Shown here: one piece after another, positions 1 through 7,957 of the stretch
How positions within the stretch are numbered: position 1 is the first letter of the stretch
How the letters are laid out: the number at the start of each line of letters is the position of its first letter
Position numbers and translations under genes: made by a program
The notes under the pieces: model-generated
The model's database searches: none
Seen by the model: the letters and a program-made list of their open reading frames with translations, nothing else
Told to the model about the DNA's origin: nothing
Origin: Oscillospiraceae bacterium
GTDB taxonomy: Bacteria; Bacillota; Clostridia; Oscillospirales; Oscillospiraceae
Length of the DNA: 45,246 nt
Direction of reading: 5' to 3'
NCBI GenBank assembly: GCA_017410425.1
Contig: JAFQQV010000059.1
Coordinates: 1 to 45,246, forward strand

Positions 1-413
1 GCACGGTTGAAGAAAATGACGGGGATGTCACCGGCTTCGTCGATGATGGACTGAGCGGTGTCGGGGTCACCGGAGGTGACAACGTTGACTACCAGCAGGT
101 TGGAGCCTGCGGAGATAGCAGTGCGGATCTGGTCCAGCTGCTTGGACTGGTCAGTGCCTGCAAACTGGTTGTCATAGTCAACACCCAGTGCATCCAGTTC
201 CTTGTTCAGCTCTGCACGGACGGTGGAGAGATAAACGTCGGACTCTTCATACCAGAATACGGAAACCTTGACTTTTGCGGGGGCTGCTTCTTCAACAGGA
301 GCGGCATCCTCAGCGGGGGCTGCGGGAGCTGCAGGAGCTTCTTCCTTTGCGCCGCAAGCGCACAGAGCGAAGACCATAACGAAGACCAGCAGCAGAGCTA
401 CGAGCTTTTTCAT
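1..413 (-). CDS. mglB: Galactose/glucose ABC transporter substrate-binding lipoprotein (MglB-like), 3' end outside window
   Basis: This is the N-terminal 137 residues of a periplasmic-binding-protein-fold sugar receptor; the rest lies to the left of the window. It starts with a lipoprotein signal peptide (MKKLVALLL, then the lipobox region ending in Cys20) and an Ala/Glu/Pro-rich linker. The mature part opens with KVSVFWYEESDVYLSTVR and later has DQSKQLDQIRTAI and PVIFFNRA. This order matches the first lobe of MglB, which delivers galactose or glucose to the MglAC transporter. A GGAGG ribosome site lies about 7 bases before the ATG. It diverges from galK-galT, which supports galactose as the ligand. 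The sugar specificity is inferred from resemblance and context. Confidence 0.82.
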   Translation of the reverse strand, partial: MKKLVALLLVFVMVFALCACGAKEEAPAAPAAPAEDAAPVEEAAPAKVKVSVFWYEESDVYLSTVRAELNKELDALGVDYDNQFAGTDQSKQLDQIRTAISAGSNLLVVNVVTSGDPDTAQSIIDEAGDIPVIFFNR

Positions 414-479
414 TTGTTTTCCTCCATTAAAAAAATTAAATATCGCTAAAGGCCATTGCCTTCAAGCTTTGATTTGTAC

Positions 480-543
480 TGTTACCAAACAAATGGCGGG
501 CACAATTCAGGACAATTATAAAGGGAAATTCAAAAAAAGTAAA
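480..543 (-). promoter_or_regulatory. Promoter of the mglB-like gene with a possible operator
   Basis: A sigma-A-like promoter reads leftward: -35 TTTACT (543-538), 17-base spacer, -10 TATAAT (520-515). About 25-35 bases downstream of the -10 is the imperfect inverted repeat TGTTACCAAACA (480-491), where a sugar repressor could sit. The promoter elements are seen directly; the operator role is a weak inference. The 414-770 interval holds no gene. Confidence 0.5.
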
Positions 544-685
544 CTGCCACAAAGCGAAAGGGCAGCGCACAGCGTTTTTTCGTAGCTTTGAACAAAATAA
601 ATGAATACTCTTTGTGGATATTCACGAAAACAATTTTCAAAGATTGAAGTATTTGAAAAACCTGCGCGAAAATGCATAAAATCAG

Positions 686-714
686 TTTGCATTTACTGGA
701 ATATGTCGTATAAT
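686..714 (+). promoter_or_regulatory. Promoter of galK-galT
   Basis: A perfect -10 TATAAT (709-714) is preceded 17 bases upstream by the weak -35 TTTGCA (686-691). Transcription would begin near 721, about 50 bases before galK. A poor -35 in front of a good -10 is typical of promoters that need an activator, but no CRP- or repressor-like site was recognised with confidence. Confidence 0.5.
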
Positions 715-770
715 CAAAGGACAAATATAATTATATCAAAATATTAAAATCAAAACGGAGGACTCGAAAT

Positions 771-1985
771 ATGTCTGCTTCAGCTTTGATTCTTAGCAAG
801 GAACAGAAAACGGCCCTTGACCAGGGCTTTGCTGCAACATTCGGCAGGGCGCCGGAACGCTATTTCTCTGCGCCCGGGCGCACCGAAATCGGCGGCAACC
901 ACACCGACCACCAGCGCGGCCGTGTGCTGGCAGCGGCGGTTAATCTGGATGTACGCGCAGCGGTGGCGCTTAACGGCACAAATGTTATTCGCTTCCAGTC
1001 CAAGGGCTTTGACTTGATGCAGGTGGATATAACAGAGCTTGAGCCCGTGGCAGCGGAGATAAACAGCGCAACGGCCCTTATCCGCGGCGTTGCCGCCAGA
1101 TTCAGCCAACTGGGCTGTGAGCTCCGGGGCTTTGATGCCTACTGCGAGACGGATGTCCTTCAGGGCTCCGGTCTCAGCTCCTCCGCAGCTTTTGAGGTGC
1201 TGCTGGGTACTATCATCAATCATCTGTTCTACGGCGCCAAGGCAAGCCAGCCTCTGGTGGCCCAGATAGGCCAGTATGCAGAGAATGTCTTCTTCGGCAA
1301 GCCCTGCGGTCTGATGGATGAGATGGCCTCCGCCGTGGGGAACCTTGTCACCATAGATTTCTTTGACAAGGAAAATCCCATCATCAGCCCTGTAAACTTT
1401 GATTTCTCCTCCTGCGGTCATGCCCTGTGCATCATCGACACCCGGGCAAGCCATGCCGAGCTTACGGATGAATACTCCGCCATCCCCGGCGAGATAAAGA
1501 AGGTTGCCGAATACTTTGGCAAGGAAGTTCTCAGCCAGATCGACGAGGACGAGTTTTATGCGGCAATTCCCCAGCTGCGCCCCCTCTGCGGCGACCGGGC
1601 CATTTTGCGCGCAGTACATTTCTTCGCCGAAAACAAGCGGGTGCCCCTGCAGGTGGCAGCCCTTGAAAGCGGGGACTTTGAAGGCTTCCTTGAGCTGGTG
1701 AAGGAGTCCGGCCGCTCCAGCTGGGTCTATCTGCAGAATGTTACCCCCGCAGGCTATAAGGAGCATCAGGATATGGCTCTGGCCCTGGCTCTGTGTGAGC
1801 GTTATCTGGGCGGCAGAGGCGCATCCCGAGTCCACGGCGGCGGTTTTGCCGGTACTGTGCAGGCCTTTGTTCCCTTTGATATACTTGAAAGCTTCCGAAG
1901 CGGCATTGATGCTGTGCTGGGTGAGGGCGCCTGCCATGTGCTGAGCATCAGACCCCAGGGCGGCGTTGAGGCTTTTGCAGAATAA
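771..1985 (+). CDS. galK: Galactokinase
   Basis: This 404-residue enzyme phosphorylates galactose with ATP to galactose 1-phosphate, the first step of the Leloir pathway. All three GHMP-kinase motifs are visible: the galactokinase signature GRTEIGGNHTDHQ (about 36-48), the ATP loop LQGSGLSSSAAFEV (about 130-143) and the C-terminal glycine motif HGGGFAGTVQAF. Length is normal for the family. The ATG follows a GGAGG site, and galT starts 13 bases after the stop, so the two form an operon. The divergent MglB-like receptor supplies the sugar. No galE or galM is in view. Confidence 0.96.
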   Translation: MSASALILSKEQKTALDQGFAATFGRAPERYFSAPGRTEIGGNHTDHQRGRVLAAAVNLDVRAAVALNGTNVIRFQSKGFDLMQVDITELEPVAAEINSATALIRGVAARFSQLGCELRGFDAYCETDVLQGSGLSSSAAFEVLLGTIINHLFYGAKASQPLVAQIGQYAENVFFGKPCGLMDEMASAVGNLVTIDFFDKENPIISPVNFDFSSCGHALCIIDTRASHAELTDEYSAIPGEIKKVAEYFGKEVLSQIDEDEFYAAIPQLRPLCGDRAILRAVHFFAENKRVPLQVAALESGDFEGFLELVKESGRSSWVYLQNVTPAGYKEHQDMALALALCERYLGGRGASRVHGGGFAGTVQAFVPFDILESFRSGIDAVLGEGACHVLSIRPQGGVEAFAE

Positions 1986-1998
1986 GGAGGAGCACACA

Positions 1999-3495
1999 AT
2001 GAAGATTGAACATTGGGTAGATTCCCTTGTGGCCTATGCCATGATGAACGGCCTTGCCGCGCCCGAGGATGCTCAGGTGCTGGTGAACCGGCTGCTGGAC
2101 ATTCTGCGCAAGGATGACTATGAGCCCGCTGCCGGACCTCTTTGCGATGATATAGAGGAAATTCTTGCCGGTATCCTGGATTACGCCGTGGAAAAGGGCC
2201 TGTGCGAGGATGACATTACTTCCCGGGATATTTTCGACACCCGTATTATGGGCGCTGTGACCCCCATGCCCCGGGAGATTATCCGCGATTTCTACGATAA
2301 GTACGAAAGCTCTCCTGTGGAGGCTACCGACTGGTACTACAAGCTCTCCTGCGATACCGACTATATCCGCCGTTACCGCATCAAGAAGGACATGCGCTGG
2401 AAGTATATGAGCGAGTATGGCGAGCTTGACATCACCATCAACCTCTCCAAGCCCGAGAAGGATCCCCGCGCCATTGCTGCCGCCAAGAACGCCCCCCAGT
2501 CCGACTATCCCAAGTGCCAGCTCTGCCGCGAGAATGAGGGCTACGCCGGGCGCATGAACCATCCTGCCCGCGCAAACCACCGCATGATACCTATTGAAAT
2601 CTGCGGCGACGACTGGTTCCTCCAGTATTCCCCCTATGTTTATTATAATGAGCACTGCATCGTGCTCAACTCCCAGCATGTGCCCATGGTCATTGACCGC
2701 AGCGCATTCCGCAAGCTTCTGAGTTTTGTGGAGAGCTTCCCCCACTACTTTGTGGGCAGCAATGCTGACCTGCCCATCGTGGGCGGCAGCATACTCAGCC
2801 ATGAGCATTTCCAGGGCGGCCACTATGAGTTCGCCATGGAGCGGGCAAAGCTGGAAAAGCCCATCAGCTTCAAGGGCTATGAGGACATTGAGGCCGGCAT
2901 TGTAAAATGGCCCATGAGCGTTATCCGTCTGGACGGTGAGGATCCTGAACGTCTGTGTGAGCTGGCGGAGAAGATTCTCAATCTCTGGCGCGGCTACACG
3001 GACGAGTCTGTTGGCGTCATCGCCTTCTCTGATGGCGAGCCCCACAATACCATCACCCCCATTGCCCGCCGCCGGGGCGAGAAGTTTGAGCTGGATCTGG
3101 TGCTGCGCTGCAATATCTGCACCGCCGAGCACCCTCTGGGCGTATTCCATCCCCATGCTGACAAGCATAATATAAAGAAGGAAAACATCGGCCTTATCGA
3201 GGTTATGGGTCTGGCCGTGCTGCCCAGCCGCCTCAAGACTGAGCTGCACGCTCTGGCTGAGGCTGCCGCTCAGGGCAGGGATATAAGCGAGGATGAGATG
3301 CTGGCAAAGCATGATCGCTGGCTCAAGGGCCTGAAGGCAGAGTACAGCTTCACTTATGAAAACGCTCTGGACATTATCCTCAAGGAGACCGGCAAGGTCT
3401 TTGCCGCCGTTCTGGAGGATGCCGGTGTCTACAAGAGGGATGCCGAAGGTCAGGCAGCGTTCATTGCCTTTGTAAACAAAGTCAATGAAGAGTGA
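1999..3495 (+). CDS. galT: UDP-glucose--hexose-1-phosphate uridylyltransferase, type 2
   Basis: This 498-residue protein exchanges galactose 1-phosphate for the glucose 1-phosphate of UDP-glucose, the second Leloir step. It is the long Firmicutes type-2 GalT, not the short HPH-motif class: it opens with MKIEHWVDSLVAYAMMNGL and carries the histidine motif GGSILSHEHFQGG in mid-protein, then PHNTITPIARRRG. The start chosen is the ATG with AAGGAGG 8 bases upstream; an in-frame ATG at 1966 lies inside galK and has no ribosome site. It is co-transcribed with galK. A repeat element and a terminator follow. Confidence 0.95.
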   Translation: MKIEHWVDSLVAYAMMNGLAAPEDAQVLVNRLLDILRKDDYEPAAGPLCDDIEEILAGILDYAVEKGLCEDDITSRDIFDTRIMGAVTPMPREIIRDFYDKYESSPVEATDWYYKLSCDTDYIRRYRIKKDMRWKYMSEYGELDITINLSKPEKDPRAIAAAKNAPQSDYPKCQLCRENEGYAGRMNHPARANHRMIPIEICGDDWFLQYSPYVYYNEHCIVLNSQHVPMVIDRSAFRKLLSFVESFPHYFVGSNADLPIVGGSILSHEHFQGGHYEFAMERAKLEKPISFKGYEDIEAGIVKWPMSVIRLDGEDPERLCELAEKILNLWRGYTDESVGVIAFSDGEPHNTITPIARRRGEKFELDLVLRCNICTAEHPLGVFHPHADKHNIKKENIGLIEVMGLAVLPSRLKTELHALAEAAAQGRDISEDEMLAKHDRWLKGLKAEYSFTYENALDIILKETGKVFAAVLEDAGVYKRDAEGQAAFIAFVNKVNEE

Positions 3496-3496
3496 A

Positions 3497-3600
3497 GAAG
3501 TAATAGTGAACAGGTAAAAAGTATAGTGTGCTCTGCACATTTTAAATCCGTGGCGCACAGCGCCACACAATAACTGTTCACTATTCCTTATTACTTATTA
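3497..3600. repeat. Palindromic intergenic repeat, family R3, copy 1
   Basis: The element starts with GAAGTAATAGTGAACAG and ends with the inverted counterpart CTGTTCACTATT followed by TATTACTT. The centre carries a GC-rich hairpin (TGGCGC ACA GCGCCA). A related copy sits at 11523-11634 with similar ends and a different central stem. It lies between the convergent galT and typA genes, directly before a terminator. There is no coding potential. Confidence 0.75.
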
Positions 3601-3606
3601 GTTAAC

Positions 3607-3640
3607 AAAAAAACCGCCACTTTTTAAGTGGCGGTTTTTA
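3607..3640. terminator. Bidirectional terminator between galT and typA
   Basis: A stem (AACCGCCACTT paired with AAGTGGCGGTT) is flanked by an A-run on the left and a T-run on the right, so it can stop transcription from both convergent genes. Confidence 0.9.
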
Positions 3641-3644
3641 TCGT

Positions 3645-5468
3645 TTAGCCCTTGGCTTTGCTGAGGGCCTTCATTCTCATGCTGTGGTCAAGGATGCTCT
3701 TGCGCAGGCGCAGGTTCTTGGGGGTGACCTCAAGAAGCTCGTCATCTGCAAGGAACTCCAGGCACTGCTCAAGGCTCAGCTGTCTGGGGGGGATGAGGCG
3801 CAGGGCTTCATCGGAGCCGGAGGCGCGGGTGTTGGTCAGGTGCTTGGTGCGGCAGACGTTTACAGGCACGTCCTCATTCTTGGGGCAGACGCCGATAACC
3901 ATGCCGGCATAGACCTTGGTGCCGGGGGTGATGAACAGAGCGCCGCGGTCCTGTGCATTCCACAGACCGTAGGCCACGGCTTCGCCGGTCTCCCATGCGA
4001 TGAGGGAACCGGTGTTGCGGCGGGCCAGCTCACCCTTGAAGGGCTCGTAGCGCTCAAAGACGGAGGCCATTATGCCCTCGCCCTTGGTGTCGGTAAGGAA
4101 CTCGTTGCGGTAGCCGAAAAGACCGCGGGAGGGGACCAGGAAGGTCAGCTTCATGCGGTTGCCTACGGGCAGCATCTCAACAAAGTCGCCCTTGCGTGCG
4201 CCCAGCTTTTCCATGACGGAACCAACGAAGTCCTGAGGCACGTCAACAACAACGCGCTCAATAGGCTCGCAGCGGACGCCGTCGATCTCCTGATACAGCA
4301 CGCGGGGGGGAGAAACCTGCAGCTCATAGCCCTCGCGGCGCATATTCTCAATGAGGATGGAAAGGCTCATCTCGCCGCGTCCGGCAACGGAGAAGCTGTC
4401 GGTGCTGCCTTCGATGTCGGAAACGCGCAGGGATACGTCCTTCATGGTCTCGCGGATGAGACGGTCGCGGATCTGGCGGGAGGTGACAAACTTGCCCTCG
4501 CGGCCGGCGAAGGGGCTGTCGTTTACGGAGAAGGTCATCTCCACGGTGGGGGCGCTGATCTTGACAAAGTCCAGAGGCTCAGCAAAGCCCTTGGCGCAGA
4601 CGGTGTCACCGATGGTGACCTCGCCGATACCGCTCATGGCGATGATGTTGCCGGCGGAAGCCTCGGTAACGGCCTCACGGCCCAGACCCTCAAACTGGTA
4701 GAGGGAGACGGCCTTGGCCTTCAGGGGAGCTTCATCCTGGCGGTGGTAGTTGCAGACCTCGATCTCCTGGTTCTGCTTTATGATGCCGCGCTCGATACGG
4801 CCGATGGCGATACGGCCAACGTACTCGTTATAGTCGATGGAGCTGACCAGCATCTGGAAGGGAGCCTCAGTGTCCATCTCAGGCTCGGGAATGTACTCAA
4901 GGATGGTGTCGAACAGGGGCTTGAGGTCGGTGCCCACGACATCGGGGCTGTAGCTTGCGGTACCCTGTCTGCCGGAGCAGAAGAGCATGGGGGAATCCAG
5001 CTGCTCGTCAGTGGCGTCAAGGTCGATCAGCAGCTCCAGAACCTCGTCCACCACCTCGTGGATGCGCTGGTCGGGGCGATCAATCTTGTTGAGAACAACG
5101 ATGACACGGTGGCCCATCTCCAGTGCGCGGCTGAGAACAAAGCGGGTCTGGGGCATGGGGCCCTCGGCTGCGTCAACCAGCAGGATAACGCCGTTGACCA
5201 TCTTGAGGATGCGCTCAACCTCGCCGCCGAAGTCGGCATGGCCCGGGGTGTCGACAATGTTTATCTTGGTGTCGCCATAGCGGATGGCGGTGTTCTTGGC
5301 CATGATGGTGATGCCGCGCTCGCGCTCCAGGTCGTTGGAGTCCATAACGCGCTCCACCACTTCCTGGTTTTCACGGTAAACACCGGACTGCTTGAGCATC
5401 TCGTCAACCATGGTGGTTTTGCCGTGGTCAACATGGGCGATAATTGCAATATTTCTGAGTTTGTCCAT
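3645..5468 (-). CDS. typA: Ribosome-associated GTPase TypA/BipA
   Basis: This 607-residue translational GTPase binds the ribosome at the EF-G site and is linked to ribosome assembly and stress or cold adaptation. The G-domain motifs are complete: AHVDHGKTT (P-loop, about 10-18), RERGITI (switch I), DTPGHADFGGEV (G3) and NKIDRP (G4). The remainder has the beta-barrel, EF-G III/V-like domains and the TypA C-terminal domain, including SRGLFGYRNEFLTDTKGEG. Length is the family norm. A TAAGGAG site precedes the ATG, and it has its own promoter at 5534-5562. It converges on galT across the shared terminator. Confidence 0.97.
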   Translation of the reverse strand: MDKLRNIAIIAHVDHGKTTMVDEMLKQSGVYRENQEVVERVMDSNDLERERGITIMAKNTAIRYGDTKINIVDTPGHADFGGEVERILKMVNGVILLVDAAEGPMPQTRFVLSRALEMGHRVIVVLNKIDRPDQRIHEVVDEVLELLIDLDATDEQLDSPMLFCSGRQGTASYSPDVVGTDLKPLFDTILEYIPEPEMDTEAPFQMLVSSIDYNEYVGRIAIGRIERGIIKQNQEIEVCNYHRQDEAPLKAKAVSLYQFEGLGREAVTEASAGNIIAMSGIGEVTIGDTVCAKGFAEPLDFVKISAPTVEMTFSVNDSPFAGREGKFVTSRQIRDRLIRETMKDVSLRVSDIEGSTDSFSVAGRGEMSLSILIENMRREGYELQVSPPRVLYQEIDGVRCEPIERVVVDVPQDFVGSVMEKLGARKGDFVEMLPVGNRMKLTFLVPSRGLFGYRNEFLTDTKGEGIMASVFERYEPFKGELARRNTGSLIAWETGEAVAYGLWNAQDRGALFITPGTKVYAGMVIGVCPKNEDVPVNVCRTKHLTNTRASGSDEALRLIPPRQLSLEQCLEFLADDELLEVTPKNLRLRKSILDHSMRMKALSKAKG

Positions 5469-5533
5469 TTTTCAAAACTCCTTATAAACCGGTCATATCC
5501 GGTGACTGTAACTGATTTTTCAAACAAAATGAA

Positions 5534-5562
5534 ATTTTATCACCACTTAATCCACATTGCAA
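5534..5562 (-). promoter_or_regulatory. Promoter of typA
   Basis: Sigma-A-like elements read leftward: -35 TTGCAA (5562-5557), 17-base spacer, -10 TAAAAT (5539-5534). It lies back-to-back with the promoter of the next gene, only 10 bases away. Confidence 0.65.
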
Positions 5563-5572
5563 TACTTATTTG

Positions 5573-5601
5573 TTGAAATCGTCGCTGCAATATGATAAAA
5601 T
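5573..5601 (+). promoter_or_regulatory. Promoter of the YfbR-like gene
   Basis: -35 TTGAAA (5573-5578), 17-base spacer, -10 TAAAAT (5596-5601). The start would be near 5608, giving a leader of about 20 bases that contains the AAAGGAGA ribosome site. Confidence 0.65.
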
Positions 5602-5626
5602 GGGCCAGTTTCAAAGGAGATTGAAT

Positions 5627-6214
5627 ATGACTTATAACTTTTTTGCATACATATCCCGTATGCGCTATATTGAGCGCTGGAGCCTGATGAGAAATTCTCT
5701 GCCCGAGAATATTCAGGAGCACAGCCACATGGTGGCGGTGCTGGCCCACGCCCTTGGAATCATCCGCCGGGATGTTTTTCATCAGCCCTGCGACCCGGAT
5801 AAATGCGCCGCTGCCGCCCTTTATCACGACTGCAGCGAGATTCTCACCGGTGACCTGCCTACCCCCATCAAGTACCATAGCCCTGAGATCATGCAGGCCT
5901 ACAAGCAGGTGGAGGAGATTGCAAACGAGAAGCTGATGAGCACCCTGCCGAAGGAACTGCGCGCAGCCTTCGCCCCCTATATGCAGGAGGATGATGAGGC
6001 AGTCAAAGCCATAGTCAAGGCTGCAGATAAGCTCTCTGCATATATTAAATGTATAGAAGAGCGCAAGGCCGGCAACAATGAGTTCCTCTCCGCTGAGAAG
6101 CAGACCAGGGCAAAGCTTGATGAGAGCAACATGCCTGAGCTTAAATATTTTCTTGAAAACTTTATCCCAGCCTTTGAGCTGACACTGGACGAGCTGGGGA
6201 CAATAGAGGAATAA
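5627..6214 (+). CDS. yfbR: HD-domain 5'-deoxynucleotidase, YfbR type
   Basis: This 195-residue phosphohydrolase probably removes phosphate from deoxynucleoside 5'-monophosphates. HD-domain metal ligands are visible in ENIQEHSHMVAVLAHALG and in YHDCSEILTGDLPTPIKYH, and the C-terminal part has ADKLSAYIKCIEERKAGNNEF. The whole length closely follows E. coli YfbR as I remember it. The ATG is placed 6 bases after AAAGGAGA; the longer in-frame reading from 5570 would begin upstream of the promoter -35. The DUF896 gene follows 13 bases later, probably in the same transcript. The exact substrate is inferred from the family. Confidence 0.88.
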   Translation: MTYNFFAYISRMRYIERWSLMRNSLPENIQEHSHMVAVLAHALGIIRRDVFHQPCDPDKCAAAALYHDCSEILTGDLPTPIKYHSPEIMQAYKQVEEIANEKLMSTLPKELRAAFAPYMQEDDEAVKAIVKAADKLSAYIKCIEERKAGNNEFLSAEKQTRAKLDESNMPELKYFLENFIPAFELTLDELGTIEE

Positions 6215-6227
6215 AGAGGAGTAAAAT

Positions 6228-6431
6228 ATGGAAAATTCCAAGCTGAAAAGAATCAATGAACTGGCAGCCATTGCAAAGCAGCGTGAGCTGACTAAGGAAG
6301 AATTTGAGGAGCGCGCCCAGCTGCGCAAGGAATATATTGAGGAATTCCGTGCCGGTGCTATGCAGATCCTGGACAACACCTATGTCCAGACCCCAGACGG
6401 TGTAAAGCACAAACTGCAGAGAAAGAACTGA
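6228..6431 (+). CDS. DUF896 (UPF0291, YnzC-like) small protein
   Basis: This 67-residue helical protein has the family pattern KLKRINELAAIAKQRELT, then EEFEERAQLRKEYIEEFR and a C-terminal DNTYVQTPDGVKHKL. The family is widespread in Firmicutes. B. subtilis YnzC is a small two-helix protein made in the SOS operon, but its molecular role is not settled and no SOS box is visible here. An AGAGGAG site precedes the ATG. It shares a transcript with the deoxynucleotidase gene and ends at a strong terminator. Confidence 0.9.
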   Translation: MENSKLKRINELAAIAKQRELTKEEFEERAQLRKEYIEEFRAGAMQILDNTYVQTPDGVKHKLQRKN

Positions 6432-6440
6432 AAAAACTGT

Positions 6441-6469
6441 CCCCGGTGCAAAAGCACCGGGGATTTTTT
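6441..6469 (+). terminator. Terminator after the DUF896 gene
   Basis: Nine base pairs (CCCCGGTGC / GCACCGGGG) with an AAAA loop, followed by a T-run. The T-run overlaps the stop codon of the convergent dpaB. Confidence 0.92.
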
Positions 6470-7043
6470 ATACGGCCAGTATGGGCTGGAGCTGTTCGCC
6501 CCGGAGGGCGGCTTCTATCGTATCCTCCATCAAGGGGAAAACCGCCTGCAGTGAGCGGGGCTTCTTTTCCGGGTCATCCTGCCTGAAGGGGACAAAATAT
6601 ACATTCCTTCTATTTAATAATTTTCCGATGTTTTCTGCCGAGCCGGAAAGCCCGTCGTTTGTGGAAAAGGCGATGATCAGCGGCCGTCCGTTTCTCAGGT
6701 GGGCCTTGGCCGCCATGGTGACGGAGGAATCCGTTATCCCGTGGGCAAGCTTTGCAAGGCTGTTGCCTGTGCAGGGCGCGATGATCAGCGCGTCCAGCGG
6801 CAGAGCCGGACCCAGAGGCTCCGCCTCCGCAATGGTGGTGATCACTCGCTTGCCGCTGAGAGCAATGAGCCGCCGCATATGCTCCGAGGCTGTGCCGAAG
6901 CGGCTGTCAGTCTCGGCGGCGGTGTCCGACATTATGGGCACAATATCGTATTTTTCCGCCAGCTTTTCCGCGTGGTAGAATACTTCCGCGTATGTACAGT
7001 ATGAGCCGCACATGGCAAGGCCGATGCGTTTTTTCCTATCCAT
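6468..7043 (-). CDS. dpaB: Dipicolinate synthase subunit B
   Basis: This 191-residue flavoprotein-like subunit works with DpaA in the mother cell to make dipicolinic acid, the calcium-binding spore-core solute. It has the SpoVFB pattern: RIGLAMCGSYCTYAEV near the start (phosphopantothenoylcysteine-decarboxylase-like fold), IIAPCTGNSLAKLAHGI, TDSSVTMAAKAHLRN and NVYFVPFRQDDP. Two in-frame ATGs exist at 7049 and 7043. The GAGGAGG site is 1 base from the first and 7 from the second, so the second is preferred. It is translationally coupled to dpaA, whose TGA overlaps the first ATG. Its presence implies endospore formation. Confidence 0.93.
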   Translation of the reverse strand: MDRKKRIGLAMCGSYCTYAEVFYHAEKLAEKYDIVPIMSDTAAETDSRFGTASEHMRRLIALSGKRVITTIAEAEPLGPALPLDALIIAPCTGNSLAKLAHGITDSSVTMAAKAHLRNGRPLIIAFSTNDGLSGSAENIGKLLNRRNVYFVPFRQDDPEKKPRSLQAVFPLMEDTIEAALRGEQLQPILAV

Positions 7044-7045
7044 AT

Positions 7046-7903
7046 TCATTCCTCCTCGGCGATGATGGCGTAGATGCTGTCTTTCATCAGCTCTGCGGCA
7101 GACTCCGGCGCGTAAGTGCCCGGCAGGCCCGGCGCGGCGATCACTCTCAGCCCCAGCTCTATGGCGCTCTGTGCATCAAAGCCTCCCGGCGCGGAGGCCA
7201 GCTCCAGAAGTATGCAGTCTTTTTTCAGCCGCTTGAGTATCCTGTTTTCAATCACCTCTGCCGGCACCGTGTTCACCACAAAGTCAATGTCCTCCGCCAG
7301 CAGCGCCAGAGTCTTGAAGCTGCAGCAGCCCAGACCCTGAGCCGCGGCCATGGCCCGGTCGCCGGGTTTGCGGGCGGCAATGCTGACATAGGCCCCCAGA
7401 GCATGGAGCTTCGGGGCCAGGATTGAGGCTATCCGCCCCCAGCCGGTAATCAGAATGTGGCAGCCGCTGAGACAGCGGGGCGAGGCCTCCATAAGCTTGT
7501 GGATTGCGCCCTCGGCAGTGATGGCAGCGTTACCCACGGTGAAATCCCGCCGCTGCATAAGGTCATGGACCTTTATCCCGGCGCGCAGCGCGGCAAGGCT
7601 GCTTTCGGTGCTGAGTCTGCCGCCGCAGAGTATCTGTCCGGGCCAGAGCGTGGCTATAAGCTCCTCCGTGCTGAGCTTCTGGTTTCCCAGCGGGCAGAGG
7701 ATGTTTCCGTTTTTTTCTGCCGGGACAGGTAAAATTATCCACTCCGCGCCGTAGACTGCGCTCTGCAGGCAGCCCGCTGCCGGGATATCCGGCGGCAGCC
7801 CGGCTTTCTCAAGACAATATGTATGCACCTTGTGGCCGTCCTGCATGAGCATCCTGCCCAGAATTGCAGAGCGGCGGTCTCCTCCGAGTAGGGCAAATTT
7901 CAA
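7046..7903 (-). CDS. dpaA: Dipicolinate synthase subunit A
   Basis: This 285-residue NAD(P)-dependent subunit, in the SpoVFA family, helps convert the lysine-pathway intermediate dihydroxytetrahydropicolinate to dipicolinate during sporulation. It opens with KFALLGGDRRSAILGRML (first Rossmann loop). The second nucleotide-binding motif is ILITGWGRIASILAPKL, followed by VNTVPAEVI and LELASAPGGFD. I choose the TTG at 7903 because GGAGGT lies 7 bases before it. The longer in-frame reading to 8002 would be translated through a palindromic repeat and has no ribosome site. The length then matches B. subtilis SpoVFA (about 297). Confidence 0.92.
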   Translation of the reverse strand: MKFALLGGDRRSAILGRMLMQDGHKVHTYCLEKAGLPPDIPAAGCLQSAVYGAEWIILPVPAEKNGNILCPLGNQKLSTEELIATLWPGQILCGGRLSTESSLAALRAGIKVHDLMQRRDFTVGNAAITAEGAIHKLMEASPRCLSGCHILITGWGRIASILAPKLHALGAYVSIAARKPGDRAMAAAQGLGCCSFKTLALLAEDIDFVVNTVPAEVIENRILKRLKKDCILLELASAPGGFDAQSAIELGLRVIAAPGLPGTYAPESAAELMKDSIYAIIAEEE

Positions 7904-7921
7904 AGGCAGCACCTCCGGGAT

Positions 7922-7949
7922 TATTGTATGCGGAAAAAGAGAAAGTGGT
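7922..7949 (-). promoter_or_regulatory. Candidate sigma-K-type promoter of dpaA-dpaB
   Basis: Reading leftward there is AC (7949-7948), a 17-base spacer and CATACAATA (7930-7922). This fits the mother-cell sigma-K pattern AC, N16-17, CATANNNTA. In B. subtilis the spoVF operon is sigma-K dependent. Caveat: the predicted start would fall almost on the Shine-Dalgarno site, leaving a very short leader. Confidence 0.45.
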
Positions 7950-7957
7950 GTGCATAT

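Noticed and set aside
530-724. A 64-codon leftward open frame in the galactose intergenic region
   Set aside because: It covers both divergent promoters, has low-complexity AT-rich codons and no ribosome site.
3684-5576. A 630-codon open frame antisense to typA, and similar long antisense frames opposite secA, nrdD, fakA and others
   Set aside because: The sense genes have full family motifs and ribosome sites; the long antisense frames arise from GC-biased codon use.
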